This document shows positions 11,701 to 22,293 of a stretch of DNA of 64,000 nucleotides, in pieces (position 1 is the first letter of the stretch; the number at the start of each line of letters is the position of its first letter). Origin of the DNA: Aurelia coerulea (taxonomy: Eukaryota > Cnidaria > Scyphozoa > Semaeostomeae > Ulmaridae); assembly GCA_039566865.1 (NCBI GenBank), contig CM076960.1:19016501-19080500 (forward strand), written 5' to 3'. The notes beneath the pieces were generated by a model, which did not search any database, had not been told where the DNA came from, and was given only the letters and a program-made list of their open reading frames with translations. Both the position numbers and the translations under genes were made by a program.

Positions 11701-14700
11701 AATCTGTTTTTGTCCCATCTCAGGCAGATCTAACAATGGCATTGTTGCTTGCAACTTCAAGAAGATTGTTTGAGGCCAATAAAGAAGCAAGGCAGTAAGT
11801 GAAACGTTAAGTATAAACAAAGGCTTTGTTTGAAAATGTTGAATAGAAAAATCAACTTCTTCTTTTCATTGTTTGATCTTATCCTAAGAAAATCTCATGG
11901 CGAGACCACATCCCAATTAAATCACTTGTTTGTCCCAACACATCACAGAATATCTTGTGACTCGTTTAATCAAGTTTTTATGAACATTTTTAGCACAAAA
12001 TTGATTTAAAGTCTGAAAAATTTGCAAAAAATTTATTCTTTGAAATTTATTGAGAAGGAAGTGGTACCAATTTTTCCTCAATGTTGCTTTCTGTTCATTA
12101 ATTATTTTTGATTATCTCTGAAATTATTGTTTTTAGGGGTGGTTGGGGAACATGGAGCCCATTATGGATGTGTGGGACTGGTTTAAAGAATAGTATTATT
12201 GGAGTCTGTGGACTTGGACGAATCGGTTAGTTTTTTAGCCGAATATTGTGTGATTATGATTCCAGCCAAAGTTCCACCTTTCGCTGTCTGAGGTTTTTTG
12301 TAGATAAGGAGCCCACTCTTGTCATTTTTGGATGTGAGCATAAGGCTTGTCTTGCCTGTTCAGTAAAAATCTAAACAATCTTGTCGTTTCAGAGGAAATG
12401 CCTCCTGGGATTTGTTATGGATGTGTGGAACATCTGTAAAAAATCGTGTAGTCGGAATTGTTGGTCTTGGGAGAATAGGTCAGTATTTCAAACCTCATGC
12501 CTGACGTGGCATGTAAAGATATGCTAAAGATTTCCTTTATCGAAATAGATGGTTTCTTAAGTTTTATTTTCCCCAGTACTGGAGTTTCTTAATTTTTTGG
12601 CGATTTGAGAGCTGAGTGACTTATAAGCAGTTTCTTCTGAAAGACATACGTGTATTTGTTTTTATTTTTTCCCTTCAGGTCATGCTGTGGCGAAAAGATT
12701 GATTCCTTTCGGAGCGAAGACGATTTTATATACCGGCAGAAAAGAGAACGAAGCAGGTTAGCAATATTTTCATTATCTTAATTGATCTCTTGCCTACCTT
12801 TGACCAACACTCCACAAAATATTACAAAGAAGTGATGATTAAAAGTTCTATTGGGCCCCGGGGGGGGGGGGGCTTATTTAGTTTCAGACATTCCACAGGG
12901 TGGCTGAAAGGAGGTTGGGACTTTTTAGAGAAGAAGGCGTATTCACAAAATCAAATGACAAGGGTATACATGTTATCTTCTCATTTCTTTTACCCCATAT
13001 TTTGCGGATTCGACATACAATTTTATGGGTGAAATACATCAATTCGAAACAGTTTCATCCCACCTGAAAATTCTCTTCATTGACGATATGTTAGACTTAC
13101 GGCGTGGGTCATTGTATTCACTCAGTATCTTTGATCTAGTTCAATTTGGAAGACTGAGAGTTATGGAGTTAGTCTACTAAGATATAGGATCTGCTGCTCT
13201 AAAGTTAGCAAAAAGATGCACAACAAGGTTAGGGGTAGACTTGCTCCAAGTCTCGTTCGTTATCGTATTCGGGCCCACTCGGTTGGTAGTGAGCTGCGAA
13301 CGAGACTTGGAGCAAGTCTAGGTTAGGGGACAAGTCTGTCATAATTTAGCAGTTGATGGTTTGTAGTTTAGAGTATAGATTTATCTTGACTTTTACAGAA
13401 AAAGGATTGAAGCTAATCTCTTTTTTCCCTTACAACAGCTGCAAAGGATGTTGGAGCCATTTACAGTTAGTATTCTCTCCCCTTTTTCACAATATTTGTT
13501 TTGACTATGACATGAACCAAAGTTAATACAAAATACGAGATTTTAATGTCTTGAAAATGGTGCAAGAATTTAAAACTCCTCAAATGAATGGAGAATTTTG
13601 GCAAATTTTTGTTTGCCAGATGCTAATCAGAAGATCAAGATCACGTTGTGAGTCTAGAAATAAGTTGGACTTTTTTATATTTTGTACCTGCGTTGCAAGC
13701 AGTGCCTTTTAACAATCTTGTTTGAAAAGTCATAAGAGATTGTTTTTCCAGTGCAGTAAAGCCGTCGTTGACAAATTACTCCTCTCCTCCATCTAATGAC
13801 CTAATAGACCTTTTAGCTATTCTACAAAAGAGTCTGGATCGAGCAATATTTTTATACAATTTTATACGCGAGGTTCGATTGAGTGGTGTCGAAGCTTCTT
13901 TCACTATTGCGCTAATTCGAAGACTCTACAAAATTTATCAAAATATCGTTAAGCAATGTATTATGAAAAATGCCTCTTGCAAATTGCTTAGGTTTCTAGA
14001 ACTATTGATTGAAGTGTCGTTTGTTTTTAAATGCTTTAAGTGCTTCAAGTGTCGGAAAGTTCAATCTATTATTTGTTCGAATTTCAACCCATGTTTAGAC
14101 TTCTATGGTAGGCCGAGACAAATATCGAGACGTGTGCTTCGGAGCAAGCTACGCCATAAAAGTATCTTACATGAAGTATTTACACGAATATAACAATAAG
14201 CATAAATTACACGCCATGCCTTAATTACCTTCATTCTGCTCCTTAAAGCAAAAGAGGATTTTTGTCATCTGCCTATCCAAAAAGGAAATTAACAGATCTT
14301 TTACAAGATGGTCCCTTATTGATAACAGTACTTGTAGTATTGACAAGGTTTTACCCTGTATAAATATTTCTCTTATTATGATATATGCTTTATTCCTAGC
14401 ATCTATGGATGAACTGCTTGGAAAATCAGACTTTGTTCTTGCATGCTGTGCACTTAACGGTGAAACCAAAGGTAATTCAATTCTCTTACACTCTATTTCT
14501 CCATTTTGATCTTGATGCAAGAATGAAAAAAGCGTAAGTTTCATCAAATTATCTTATCTGTCAAAATATTTGTCAACATCGCACAGTGTTCTCTCAATCT
14601 GTTTATCAACACAAGTATTCGTTTTACTTTTAGGGATGTTTGATAAAGATGCTTTCAGAAAAATGAAAGATTCTGCTATTTTCATCAATACAAGTAGGTA

Positions 14701-17700
14701 AGTCTCCTTGAATCTCAACTTTTTTTAAAATGCTTGGTTTGTGGAGTCTGGCCTAACATATCCTAGAAACCGGAGAACCTTGCTTATAAGCACTGCGTGA
14801 AAAAGATCGAACTATCACGTCGTAGCTGCCCGTACTATTCCTAGCTATGTGAAAAGTTAACCTGGATATTTTATCAACTTGGAAACAGTGTTTAGTTCTT
14901 TCTGCTTCCCTTGACAACGAAATTGAAGTCACCTTCATGATGGCAATGTAAGCGGTAAATTATTCGAATAGACAGCGGTGAAGAAAATATCTGCCTTACG
15001 GCGAAGCAACGCCATTATAAAATTTTTCCTCCCATTTTTTCATCAACAATTTTTTGACATGAATTGCAAAATTATATACAGGGTAGATGAAAATCCACAA
15101 GGAACTGGACTTAATTTTGATAGCTTCCTTGGGTCACACAATCGTAAATGCAAAGAGCATAATCAAAATTTGCTTTCGTCTTTCTTTCATTCCTGCCCTC
15201 TTGTCTTCCTTACTCTCCTCTTTATATTTTCAATCTTTGCTTTCTCTTTCATCCTTTCTTCATTTCATCCTTCGTTCTTTCTCTTCTTCTTTTTTCTCTG
15301 AGGAAACAAGAACTTCTGTCCACCCTTCATCGTTTCCTTTATTTTCCTTCCTTCTTTTCTGCTTTCTCTTTTTCCTCCCTCCTATCTTCCTTCCAGACAA
15401 ACCAGCTTCCTGCGAAGCTCCTTCACGGCTTCACACACTTTTTCCACCTCTGCGAATAGACAACATCGGCTAAGATTTGTTTCGAACATTTCAAGATCCA
15501 ATACTATTATCTTGGGAAGGTTTAATAATATCTTACTTGTTACATTCATGGCACATAATCATAATCTTATGGCATGAAATGTATTAAAGAAATCAAAAAG
15601 ATGTCTTATCAAGAGATTGATCAGTTGACTGTGGTTGTAAACAAACCTTAACCGATTGGGTATCTAAAATAAAAGAATATGTTTGATTTTTATTTCAGAG
15701 GTGGCGTTGTAAATCAAGAAGATTTAGTAGAAGCGTTGAAAACCAAACAAATAAAGGTTGGTTTGAATTTTGAATGTTAGAGAGCAATTGCCTTGGACTA
15801 TAATTGGGATACGATGAAAGTGTAATAATTATAATAATAACAATGAATAAATATTAAAACAAAACCACCATCAAAAATAACAGAAAAAAGTATATGAAAA
15901 ACGAAACTGTTAAACGCAAAACGTTTCGATTATAAAATCTTCATCAGTTTAACAATGAATAAACTTATACCACCATCACAAATATCAGAAAAACAAATAG
16001 ATAAAAACGCAACTGTTAAAACCAGACGTTTCGATTATAAAAATCTTCCTCAGTCAATAATAACAATGTTTATAAAAGGTAACCTCTTTAACACACTAAG
16101 TGCTGTTATCAACGAGGGCCCTGTATAATCCCGCTTTCTTAAACTTTCCAGAAAATAAAAATTTCCAGCGAAAACTACGATGAATTCAATTTCAGTTTCA
16201 GTTTTATTCATCAACCAATCCTAAATACAATTCTACACAATTACACTGCACCTAAATACTTACAAAATACCGTACAATAAACAATACACACAAAAATAGA
16301 TTAAACTTAGAGATTAAAGAAAAGAAAAACTTTACAAGATTGTATTTAAGATTGATTGATTAAGGAGGAGCTCTCTAAATAGGTTAACTAATCGAGAGAG
16401 AGCCCCCCCCCCCCCATATGAAAACAAATAACACTACAACATATTTCATTAAAGCAAACCAAAACGTTAGCCAGATTTGTTCTACAGAGATCGAAAGAAT
16501 ATATGGATTTGAAAGAGATTTTTAATCAAGAAACAATGACACGTACGAGTCAATGAAATGAGTTTTCAATTTGGATCGAAAAACTACAACGGAGCTAGCA
16601 ACACGTATGAAAAATGGAAGGGTGTTCCAAAGTTTAGGGCCAAAATATTGAGTTGTTTGAAGACCATCGAGGGTAGTATTCCTAAGAGGGTAGTATTCCG
16701 AAGTTACCTTAATTGCTAACAGATCCATCTTTCAATCTTCGAACGCTAATTTTTTCTAATAGCTTTATCTTCATTCTTCTTTTTCAGGCTGCAGGACTGG
16801 ATGTGACAACACCAGAACCGCTCCCTACTGATCATCCATTATTTTCTCTGGACAACTGCGGTGAGTGAAGCTTTTTCTTGTTTTCAATTCTAAACTTTTT
16901 CGGATGATTACGTGCAAGAACACAACTTAGTATCCGCAACTTAACCTACCCACGACTCTACTCTTTTTCATTCTCTTGGGACTAAATAAATTCAGTTATT
17001 TTACGCCACAAGGTGACTTCGTACATGAAGAAACCCTCTGATCTGTAGGGAAATATTAATAATCGTCAACATAAGATGCTGACGAAGATTTTTAATCGAA
17101 ACGTTCCTGATTTTAACAGTTGTGTTTTTATTCATTTTATTTCTGTTAATTTTTGATGGTGGCTTAGTTTAATTTATTCATCAACATATCAATATTTGTT
17201 TTGTTTAGGTTTAGGTGCTTTGCGGCAGTGACAGAAACCCATCGCAATTAATGTTCAAGTTCGTATCAAGTAATTAATAGTGGTTCATTGAAAACGTCAA
17301 TACTTTCAGTTATAAGAAACCTAATTGGAACGTGGTTGTAATTTCGGTTTCATCTGATCTGCGTAATCAATGACATTCTCAAATCTGTTGTTCTGACCAC
17401 ACCTGCTGGACAATAGTAATAACTGCTTACTTACACTATGTGTCATGGCTCTGAAATTAAACGAAACTACTGTCTTTCTCAAATAGACCTTTTAGCTATT
17501 CTACAAAAGAGCCTGGATCGAGCGTTACTTTTATACGCTACGTTCGATCGAGTGGCGTTAGAGCTTCTATCACTATTGTGCTCATTCGAAAATTCTACAA
17601 AATGTAGCAAAATTTTGTTCGATTCTGAGTCTTTTCAGAATAGCTAAAAGGGCTATTGGATGATACGTGAAAATTCCCGCGAATAACTACACTTAAAGTG

Positions 17701-20700
17701 TTTTGCATGAGTAATTTTGCGTTATCGCAAATCTCACGTTTGCCGTCTAAATGACGTGAAACACTGAACATATTAGTCTTTATATCAGCAAGGCAAGTTT
17801 GCCTAAGAATTGTAACTACCCGATGACGAAAAAAACTGCACCAAAATCACCAACAACTGAACATATTAGTCATCCTTACAATCTTCTGATGTACTTTTCT
17901 CTCTTGGTTTCGGAGCATGTTTCAAAATCTGATAGCTCATAGAAATAAATCCCAAAATTCAAGGCAATTATAGACCACTTTAATCTGCTCTTGAAAGAAA
18001 GCATAAAAATAGTCCAACTTTTGTGGCAATATTTTGCGTTACCCAGGCATATCTCTCGTTTATTCATCGTGCGCTATACCTTGACGGCAAAGGGTAAAAA
18101 AGAAATCTGTTTCACGGCTTGCCAATTGCTGACAAAACATTGTGGGATGTCGGACCACTCTTTGTAAACAAACAACAAAATAAACAAGTTAATTCAAACG
18201 AAGCTGGCACCTGATTAATGCTATTCAGTTTGATAGCAGAAAGTCTTTTGAGCTTATTAGCATATTCACCGTGCCCTATACCGTGGCAGGTCAGAAAAAA
18301 CAGTTTCTAGGCTTTCATCAGATAATTCGAAAAAGGAAAGGCCACGATACCAGCGTCGATCGTCGGATCCGAAGATGCTTGCGGTGACGACTGAATGAAT
18401 AAATTTGTAGGCAGAAACACCGCGCAACTCAACGAAAAAACAACAGCAAATGTGTATGAATCATACAGTATTTGTTACCAATATATCGTCCTGCCATGCA
18501 GGAATTCTTCAGAGCACTACGGACAAAACGTTGTGGAATGACAGAGTACTCTTTGTAAGCAAACAGCGAAGTAAACAAGTCAGTTAAAACGAAACTGGTA
18601 CCTAATTGATGCTATTTAATGTGATATCAGACCTCAGTCTTTGAAATGAAACCAAAACACAAGTTTGGTACTTTTAGCACTTATGAAATCAAAAGCTACT
18701 TATGTGACACTCGGCAACGTCAGAACTCCATATTTGAGTCCTGATAGCATTCATCATAACTACGATTTTGGGCTTGATAGAATATCAGAATGGATGTTAT
18801 AATTATGCTTCAGGTATCAATTAAAAGTTGAAATATCATCGAACATCTTTCTTAAATCAGAGCCCACATGAATTTCATTTAATACATTTAATCGTTTTAC
18901 AGGATATGATCCAAATCTTTGAAAAATGTCCGTGTAAAAATTCTATGACCTTATCTCTTTGAACTGAAAGAATTTTACAACGACATTTTTAAGATCTGGA
19001 ACCTATGCTGCTCTTTACGATTTTTGGGGAGGGGGTTTCATTCATTTGGAAATTGCAAAGTAACAACTTTCCAACGAAGTGTTTTCGGACATTTTTACAG
19101 AGATTTTGGACGACTATCAAAATATCTATTCACAGTTTGCTTTGGTTGTTTTGTAGTAATAATGTTGGAAGATTTTGCTTATTTTGAGTTTGCAAAGGGT
19201 TCCTCGTCAGAAATTTTCATCTGATAATTGACGATGTTCTGTAGGCAAGACGTTTTGGTTTTTGAACCGTAGTAGAACTGCTTTTGTGTTATTGTTCTTC
19301 ACTGCAAAAATTTCGAACACTTGAATTGTCACTAAAAATGTTAACGTTCGAAACTTTTCTACGTTTGAATGATCATTATCTTCCTGTGGTCATGCTCTAA
19401 AATGCTTTGCAGTATGTTAGAACATAAGAGGATGCAGTTATTGAATTTGCACAGGGATGGGCCATGTGATTGAATTGTTATCTATTTCACCCCTTTGGTT
19501 TAATTTTTAATGGGCCTAACCACGTAGCTAAAACCACGGAGCAGTGCGCTTAAAGAGCCATTATCACCCAGGGTCCTTTGCAGGCGCGCTGAAATTTCAG
19601 ACTGTCTGAAAATCGAATTTGGCCTAAGCGGAAACCATGGATCCACACTGCAGTAGTTGAACTGTTAGAAAAGTATTACATCTGATATAAGATAGAATCT
19701 AGTATAGTATCAATTATTTTCTAATCGTTCGTAGTGTACTTGTATTTACTTAAACGTTGCGTGTCTTTTTATGTTGGCAATGGGGTAGTCATTGTCTTTC
19801 GCTCCCCATGTTATCGTCCATGTAGTGTTGTATCGTAATTATAAAAGTACGGTAGTATGTAAAATTTATTGTAGTATTTATATGAATAAAACAAGTAAGT
19901 TTTGCTCTTGTCGAACTGAACTGTACTTTGAATTTATAGTTTCCGTTTAGCGTTTAGGCCAAATTCGATTTTCAGACAGTCTGGAATTTCAACGTGCTCG
20001 CAAAGGATCCCGGGTGCCAATGGCTCTTTAAGTGCACTGCTCGTGGTTTTAGCTACGTGGTTAGGCCCATTAAAGATTAAACAAACGGGGTGAAATAGAT
20101 AACAATTTAATCACAAGGCCCATCCTTTAACTGTCGAGAATTACCTTACCTGCCTTTAGGACATTTGGTATATGGCTCAGTTAGATGATGGAAGATTTGA
20201 TTATATTTTTTATGATGGCTGGTGGTCTTTGTTTTTGTTGCGTCTTGTTTATTGCCACCGTGATCGCCTCCTCCGTTGCTTCCATTTCAGCTTGCTTCAG
20301 TTTCCTGTACTTAATAAACTGAATTTCCACGCAAGATGTAAATTTGTGCTTTGCATGGGACGCATCCTTGTGCGCCTTTAAAGTTAGTTGACGGAGCTAA
20401 GTAGTGATAATCTATAAATAGGACAAAGAAACGCCTAAGCCCGCTATTGTTCCTCTTGCTACATAATGTCCCTGCATGTGTCGAAATCATCACATACGAT
20501 AGGCAAAGTTTAGACCTGCATTTGCAGCTCTTTAGTTGGCTATATATCTCAGGAAACTAACTGTAACAAAACTAGGATTTGGTTTTTGTGTGTCAAGGTT
20601 CTTGTTATTTTTGCTTATGTTTATCGCTGTCATTTCAGTCATCCTACCCCATATTGGAAGCGCAGAAGAGCAGACGAGAAAAGATATGGCAACACTTGCG

Positions 20701-20757
20701 ACACAGAACTTATTGGCTGCGTTAGATGGAACTGAAATGCCGTCGAGAGTCGTTTGA
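8774..20757 (+). CDS. GRHPR: glyoxylate reductase/hydroxypyruvate reductase
   Basis: Exons: 8774-8844, 9427-9560, 10699-10817, 11724-11794, 12137-12225 or 12393-12478, 12679-12756, 13439-13465, 14400-14471, 14634-14697, 15699-15756, 16788-16860, 20639-20757. All phases agree and give 324 residues (323 with the alternative fifth exon), against 328 in human. The enzyme is a D-2-hydroxyacid dehydrogenase that reduces glyoxylate and hydroxypyruvate with NAD(P)H. Family landmarks: SVGYDH (about 78-83), TPDVLTDAT, the GLGRIG dinucleotide loop (157-162), the NTSRG arginine (242), the PEP glutamate (271) and the LPHIG histidine (290), the last three being the expected catalytic residues. There is no obvious targeting peptide, so cytosol is likely. 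The last intron is 3.8 kb and full of repeats. Identification is near certain from order and motifs across the whole chain. Confidence 0.95.
9071..9130. repeat. partial copy of the CAAAT/GACA inverted-repeat family
   Basis: Only the right part is present: CAAATCTCATGTGACAT followed by AGGCAGACTTT. It matches the right half of the elements at 26184-26300 and 48115-48231. It lies in GRHPR intron 1. Confidence 0.5.
9896..9995 (+). repeat. dispersed repeat shared with 39751-39845
   Basis: The two segments share CAGGCCTTG, AACATGACAAGAA, then AGCCAT(A/G)TGAAAGACTGTA and ATTTTTCT in the same order and spacing. No termini or coding capacity can be defined. Confidence 0.55.
10120..10520 (-). pseudogene. 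LINE ORF2 C-terminal fragment, frameshifted
   Basis: On the minus strand the translation carries the usual tail of non-LTR retrotransposon ORF2: RALRIIHKD, then [16 protein letters not shown], a frameshift near 10370, then [23 protein letters not shown] and LEIFKRNI. It is 5'-truncated and dead, and lies in GRHPR intron 2. Confidence 0.7.
11100..11350 (-). pseudogene. RTE-like LINE C-terminal fragment
   Basis: The minus-strand translation contains [14 protein letters not shown] and ADRECWRER, the typical end of RTE-type reverse transcriptase polyproteins (GR.rr.W..di..w ... dR..Wr). Only the C-terminal end survives, in GRHPR intron 3. Confidence 0.65.
12137..12225 (+). other. GRHPR: GRHPR exon 5a (mutually exclusive with 5b)
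   Basis: This 89-nt exon (acceptor GTTTTTAG, donor CG|GTTAGT) enters in phase 2 and leaves in phase 1. It encodes [13 protein letters not shown] and then VCGLGRIG. The first half stays closest to the canonical GRHPR sequence, including the Trp that in the human enzyme (Trp141, from memory) reaches into the neighbouring subunit's active site. Confidence 0.9.
12393..12478 (+). other. GRHPR: GRHPR exon 5b (mutually exclusive with 5a)
   Basis: This 86-nt exon (acceptor GTCGTTTCAG, donor ATAG|GTCAGT) has the same phases as 5a and lies 167 bases after it. It encodes [12 protein letters not shown] and then IVGLGRIG. It is one codon shorter and loses the GGW, but keeps the second Trp and the complete GxGxxG loop. 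Splicing 5a to 5b would shift the frame, so only one can be used per mRNA. Confidence 0.85.
13236..13320. mobile_element. perfect snapback element with 9-bp target duplication
   Basis: The 24-base arms (13236-13259, starting TAGACTTGCTCC, and 13297-13320) are perfect reverse complements around a 37-base loop. GGTTAGGGG is duplicated exactly on both sides (13227-13235 and 13321-13329). The element is 85 bp with TAG...CTA ends, in GRHPR intron 6. Confidence 0.85.
13805..13955 (+). mobile_element. R-family MITE, truncated copy 1
   Basis: It begins TAGACCTTTTAGCTATTC and continues with the family core (CTGGATCGAGC, TCGATTGAGTGG), but lacks the right terminal repeat. Full copies are at 17484-17657 and 48562-48744. 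Confidence 0.7.
15170..15400. repeat. pyrimidine-rich low-complexity tract
   Basis: About 230 bases are almost only C and T in the top strand (TTTCTTTCATTCCTGCCCTC and similar). Two overlapping open frames here are a by-product of low complexity and are not genes. Confidence 0.7.
15839..16066. repeat. two tandem ~112-bp units with an inverted copy at 17079-17175
   Basis: Each unit runs AACAATGAATAAA, then CCACCATCA, AACTGTTAAA, ACGTTTCGATTATAAAA and TCTTC.TCAGT. The reverse complement of the same unit occurs at 17079-17175. The pair brackets a LINE fragment and GRHPR exon 11. Confidence 0.65.
16190..16740 (-). pseudogene. LINE C-terminal fragment
   Basis: The minus-strand frame 16728-16522 reads [14 protein letters not shown] and then [13 protein letters not shown], the usual C-terminus of CR1/L2-type ORF2. 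The sequence beyond, down to about 16190, looks like its 3' UTR. It is 5'-truncated and lies in GRHPR intron 10. Confidence 0.7.
17484..17657 (+). mobile_element. R-family MITE, full copy 2
   Basis: The left end TAGACCTTTTAGCTATTC is matched by a right end (AGAATAGCTAAAAGGGCTA) in reverse complement; the imperfect terminal repeats extend about 38 bp. The core carries ACGTTCGATCGAGTGGCGTT. A TA duplication is likely. It sits in GRHPR intron 11. Confidence 0.75.
17658..17760 (+). repeat. degenerate copy of the CAAAT/GACA element family
   Basis: CCCGCGAATAAC, then TTTTGCGTTATCGCAAATCTC, split by a few changes, matches the elements at 26184-26300 and 48115-48231. It directly abuts the R-family element on its left. 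Confidence 0.55.
18131..18640 (+). repeat. direct repeat pair (~120 bp units, ~390 bp apart)
   Basis: Segments 18131-18250 and 18525-18640 share GACAAAAC.TTGTGG, ACTCTTTGTAA.CAAACA, AAACAAGT and CCTGATTAATGCTATT-like blocks in order. They are imperfect and lie in GRHPR intron 11. No coding sense is visible. Confidence 0.6.
19455..20125. mobile_element. MITE with ~180-bp terminal inverted repeats
   Basis: The left arm 19455-19640 (GGATGGGCC..., GGGCCTAACCACGTAGCTA) pairs with 19940-20125 in reverse complement with good identity. About 300 bases of non-coding centre lie between. A related, shorter and more degraded copy is at 35040-35320. Target duplication is not clear. It lies in GRHPR intron 11. 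Confidence 0.75.
20378..20566. mobile_element. TTAA-flanked MITE (piggyBac-like), copy A
   Basis: It starts TTAAAGTTAGTTGACGGAG; the right end is a decayed inverse. The interior (GTGTCGAAATCAT, GCATTTGCAGCTCTT) matches copies at 32216-32317 and 59662-59850. It ends 72 bases before the last GRHPR exon. Confidence 0.7.
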
Positions 20758-20903
20758 TATTTAGTTCACTGGTATGAAACTTATTTTTAGCTATTGAATG
20801 CATCAGTAAGATTGCAATGGTAATAACATGACATCGTGTATGACTAGCAAATGAAAATTCAAGAATACACACGCAAGAATTGTACATTTCGATAGTCATT
20901 GTA

Positions 20904-21135
20904 CAGTTAAGCCCGAAATTATTCATACCTATGCCAAATTCTGAGTATTTTGCATCGTTCTATTTGAGGACCAATTTTACTGTGGCTGAAGTTTCGTAAG
21001 AATGTGATAAAAGGCTGAAACAAGTGCTACAAGAGACATTTCAAGGAATGAAATATCTTGTGAATTGGCTAGCAAATATAACGATTGAAAATACTCCAAA
21101 TTTGGCATAGGTATGAGTAATTTCGGGCTTAACTG
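20904..21135. mobile_element. mariner-type MITE with TA duplication
   Basis: Terminal inverted repeats of about 39 bp (CAGTTAAGCCCGAAATTA at the left end) are flanked by TA on both sides. The 232-bp element has no coding capacity and lies about 150 bases past the GRHPR stop, perhaps in its 3' UTR. Confidence 0.8.
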
Positions 21136-22225
21136 TAACTGAAGTTTCTTCGCAGGGTAGGGTAGCAAGATTTATATTGAATGTTTATATACTTGGAGAT
21201 ATGCGAATTTTGACAGTAATACTATATAGCACGAGGTAACCTGTGGTAACCTGACATTTGATTCATAAGCCAACCATCTCCTTGATTCAATTTTCTCCAA
21301 TGAACGGTCTGCAGGGGTACGATGGGTTGTTTTGATTTTTTGTAAACTATTAAAGGAGGGTAACTCAAACAGTTGTCGCTAGATAAATTCTGTGGATAAA
21401 TATTTTGAGAATTTATTTGCATTCTTCACCTGACCCATTTTACCCCAAGCATTCCCATTTGACCCAAGTAGAACCTACTTTAGTTTCTACCGTGTAACCC
21501 AAAAAAACTTCACGAGCTTGGTCATATCTTGCTCTCTAAAATCGAGAGCTATTGACAAATGTTTTGTTTCACCGTTTAGTTGAAAGGGTTGGCTATCTTT
21601 TGAGTTGCTGCATGGTCACTTCAAGCAATAGTTGCTGTCCAAAAACCCAGATTGAATGAAAATTTGGAATCCTACATTTTACATCTAGAGTGAAATAATT
21701 GCCATCCTTTTCCAGTCAGCATTTTGTGAAAACTTAACATCAAGACGGATTGGGAATATTCTGCAGAAATCCATTGTTTTCAGAATGACTGCTTTTTGCT
21801 TCGTATTCCAATTTCGTTCTCCGAAGCAAATTTGGAATTCTGCTTTTTCACATCTTCCAAAACATTGACTAGAGATGGGCGGGAAAGTGCAAGAAATGAA
21901 TGGATTACTACATTTTTGAAACTGGTTTTTCGGAGGGTAGTTATGGCGGAAACCGACCAAGCAATAGCTCAAAAGATAGCTACGTCTTTTCAGCTACATG
22001 CTGATACCGTGTTTGTTTTCATAGCATTTGCTTTCTGGAAGCTAGGCGTGATCTAACTCGTGAATTTTTTTTGGAGGGGGTGACCCGGTATGTTTGCTTA
22101 AAGGTTTAGGAAGTATTTCTTGATTATTCAGTTCGGAAGCGAGTAATAAATACACAACTTTCATTCAATTTCGTGAATAAAATTTTGGACATTTCAGTAC
22201 ATTTTCAACGGAATCGATTTCGAAC

Positions 22226-22293
22226 TAGCCTGCGTGCAGACTCGACTATCCTAAAGTGTAGACTTTAGGATAGTCGAGTCTGCACGCAGGCTA
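22226..22293. mobile_element. perfect 32-bp-arm hairpin element with 8-bp target duplication
   Basis: The arms 22226-22257 (starting TAGCCTGCGTGCAGAC) and 22262-22293 are perfect reverse complements around the 4-base loop GTAG. TTTCGAAC occurs at 22218-22225 and again at 22294-22301. Perfect arms imply a recent insertion or continuing gene conversion. Confidence 0.85.

Noticed and set aside
12226..12392. Possibility that exon 5b is a pseudo-exon
   Set aside because: It has an intact frame, both splice sites, matching phases and all structural residues, so it was kept as a real alternative exon.
13768..14193. 141-codon open frame
   Set aside because: It starts in an R-family MITE and shows no family resemblance; the real GRHPR exons around it are in other segments.
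14978..15473. Two overlapping Ser/Phe-rich frames
   Set aside because: They arise from a pyrimidine-rich low-complexity tract inside GRHPR intron 9.
20536..20757. 73-codon frame with a hydrophobic start, looking like a small membrane or secreted protein
   Set aside because: Only 20639-20757 is coding: it is the last GRHPR exon (ILPHIGSA). The hydrophobic part upstream is intron with a polypyrimidine tract and acceptor.
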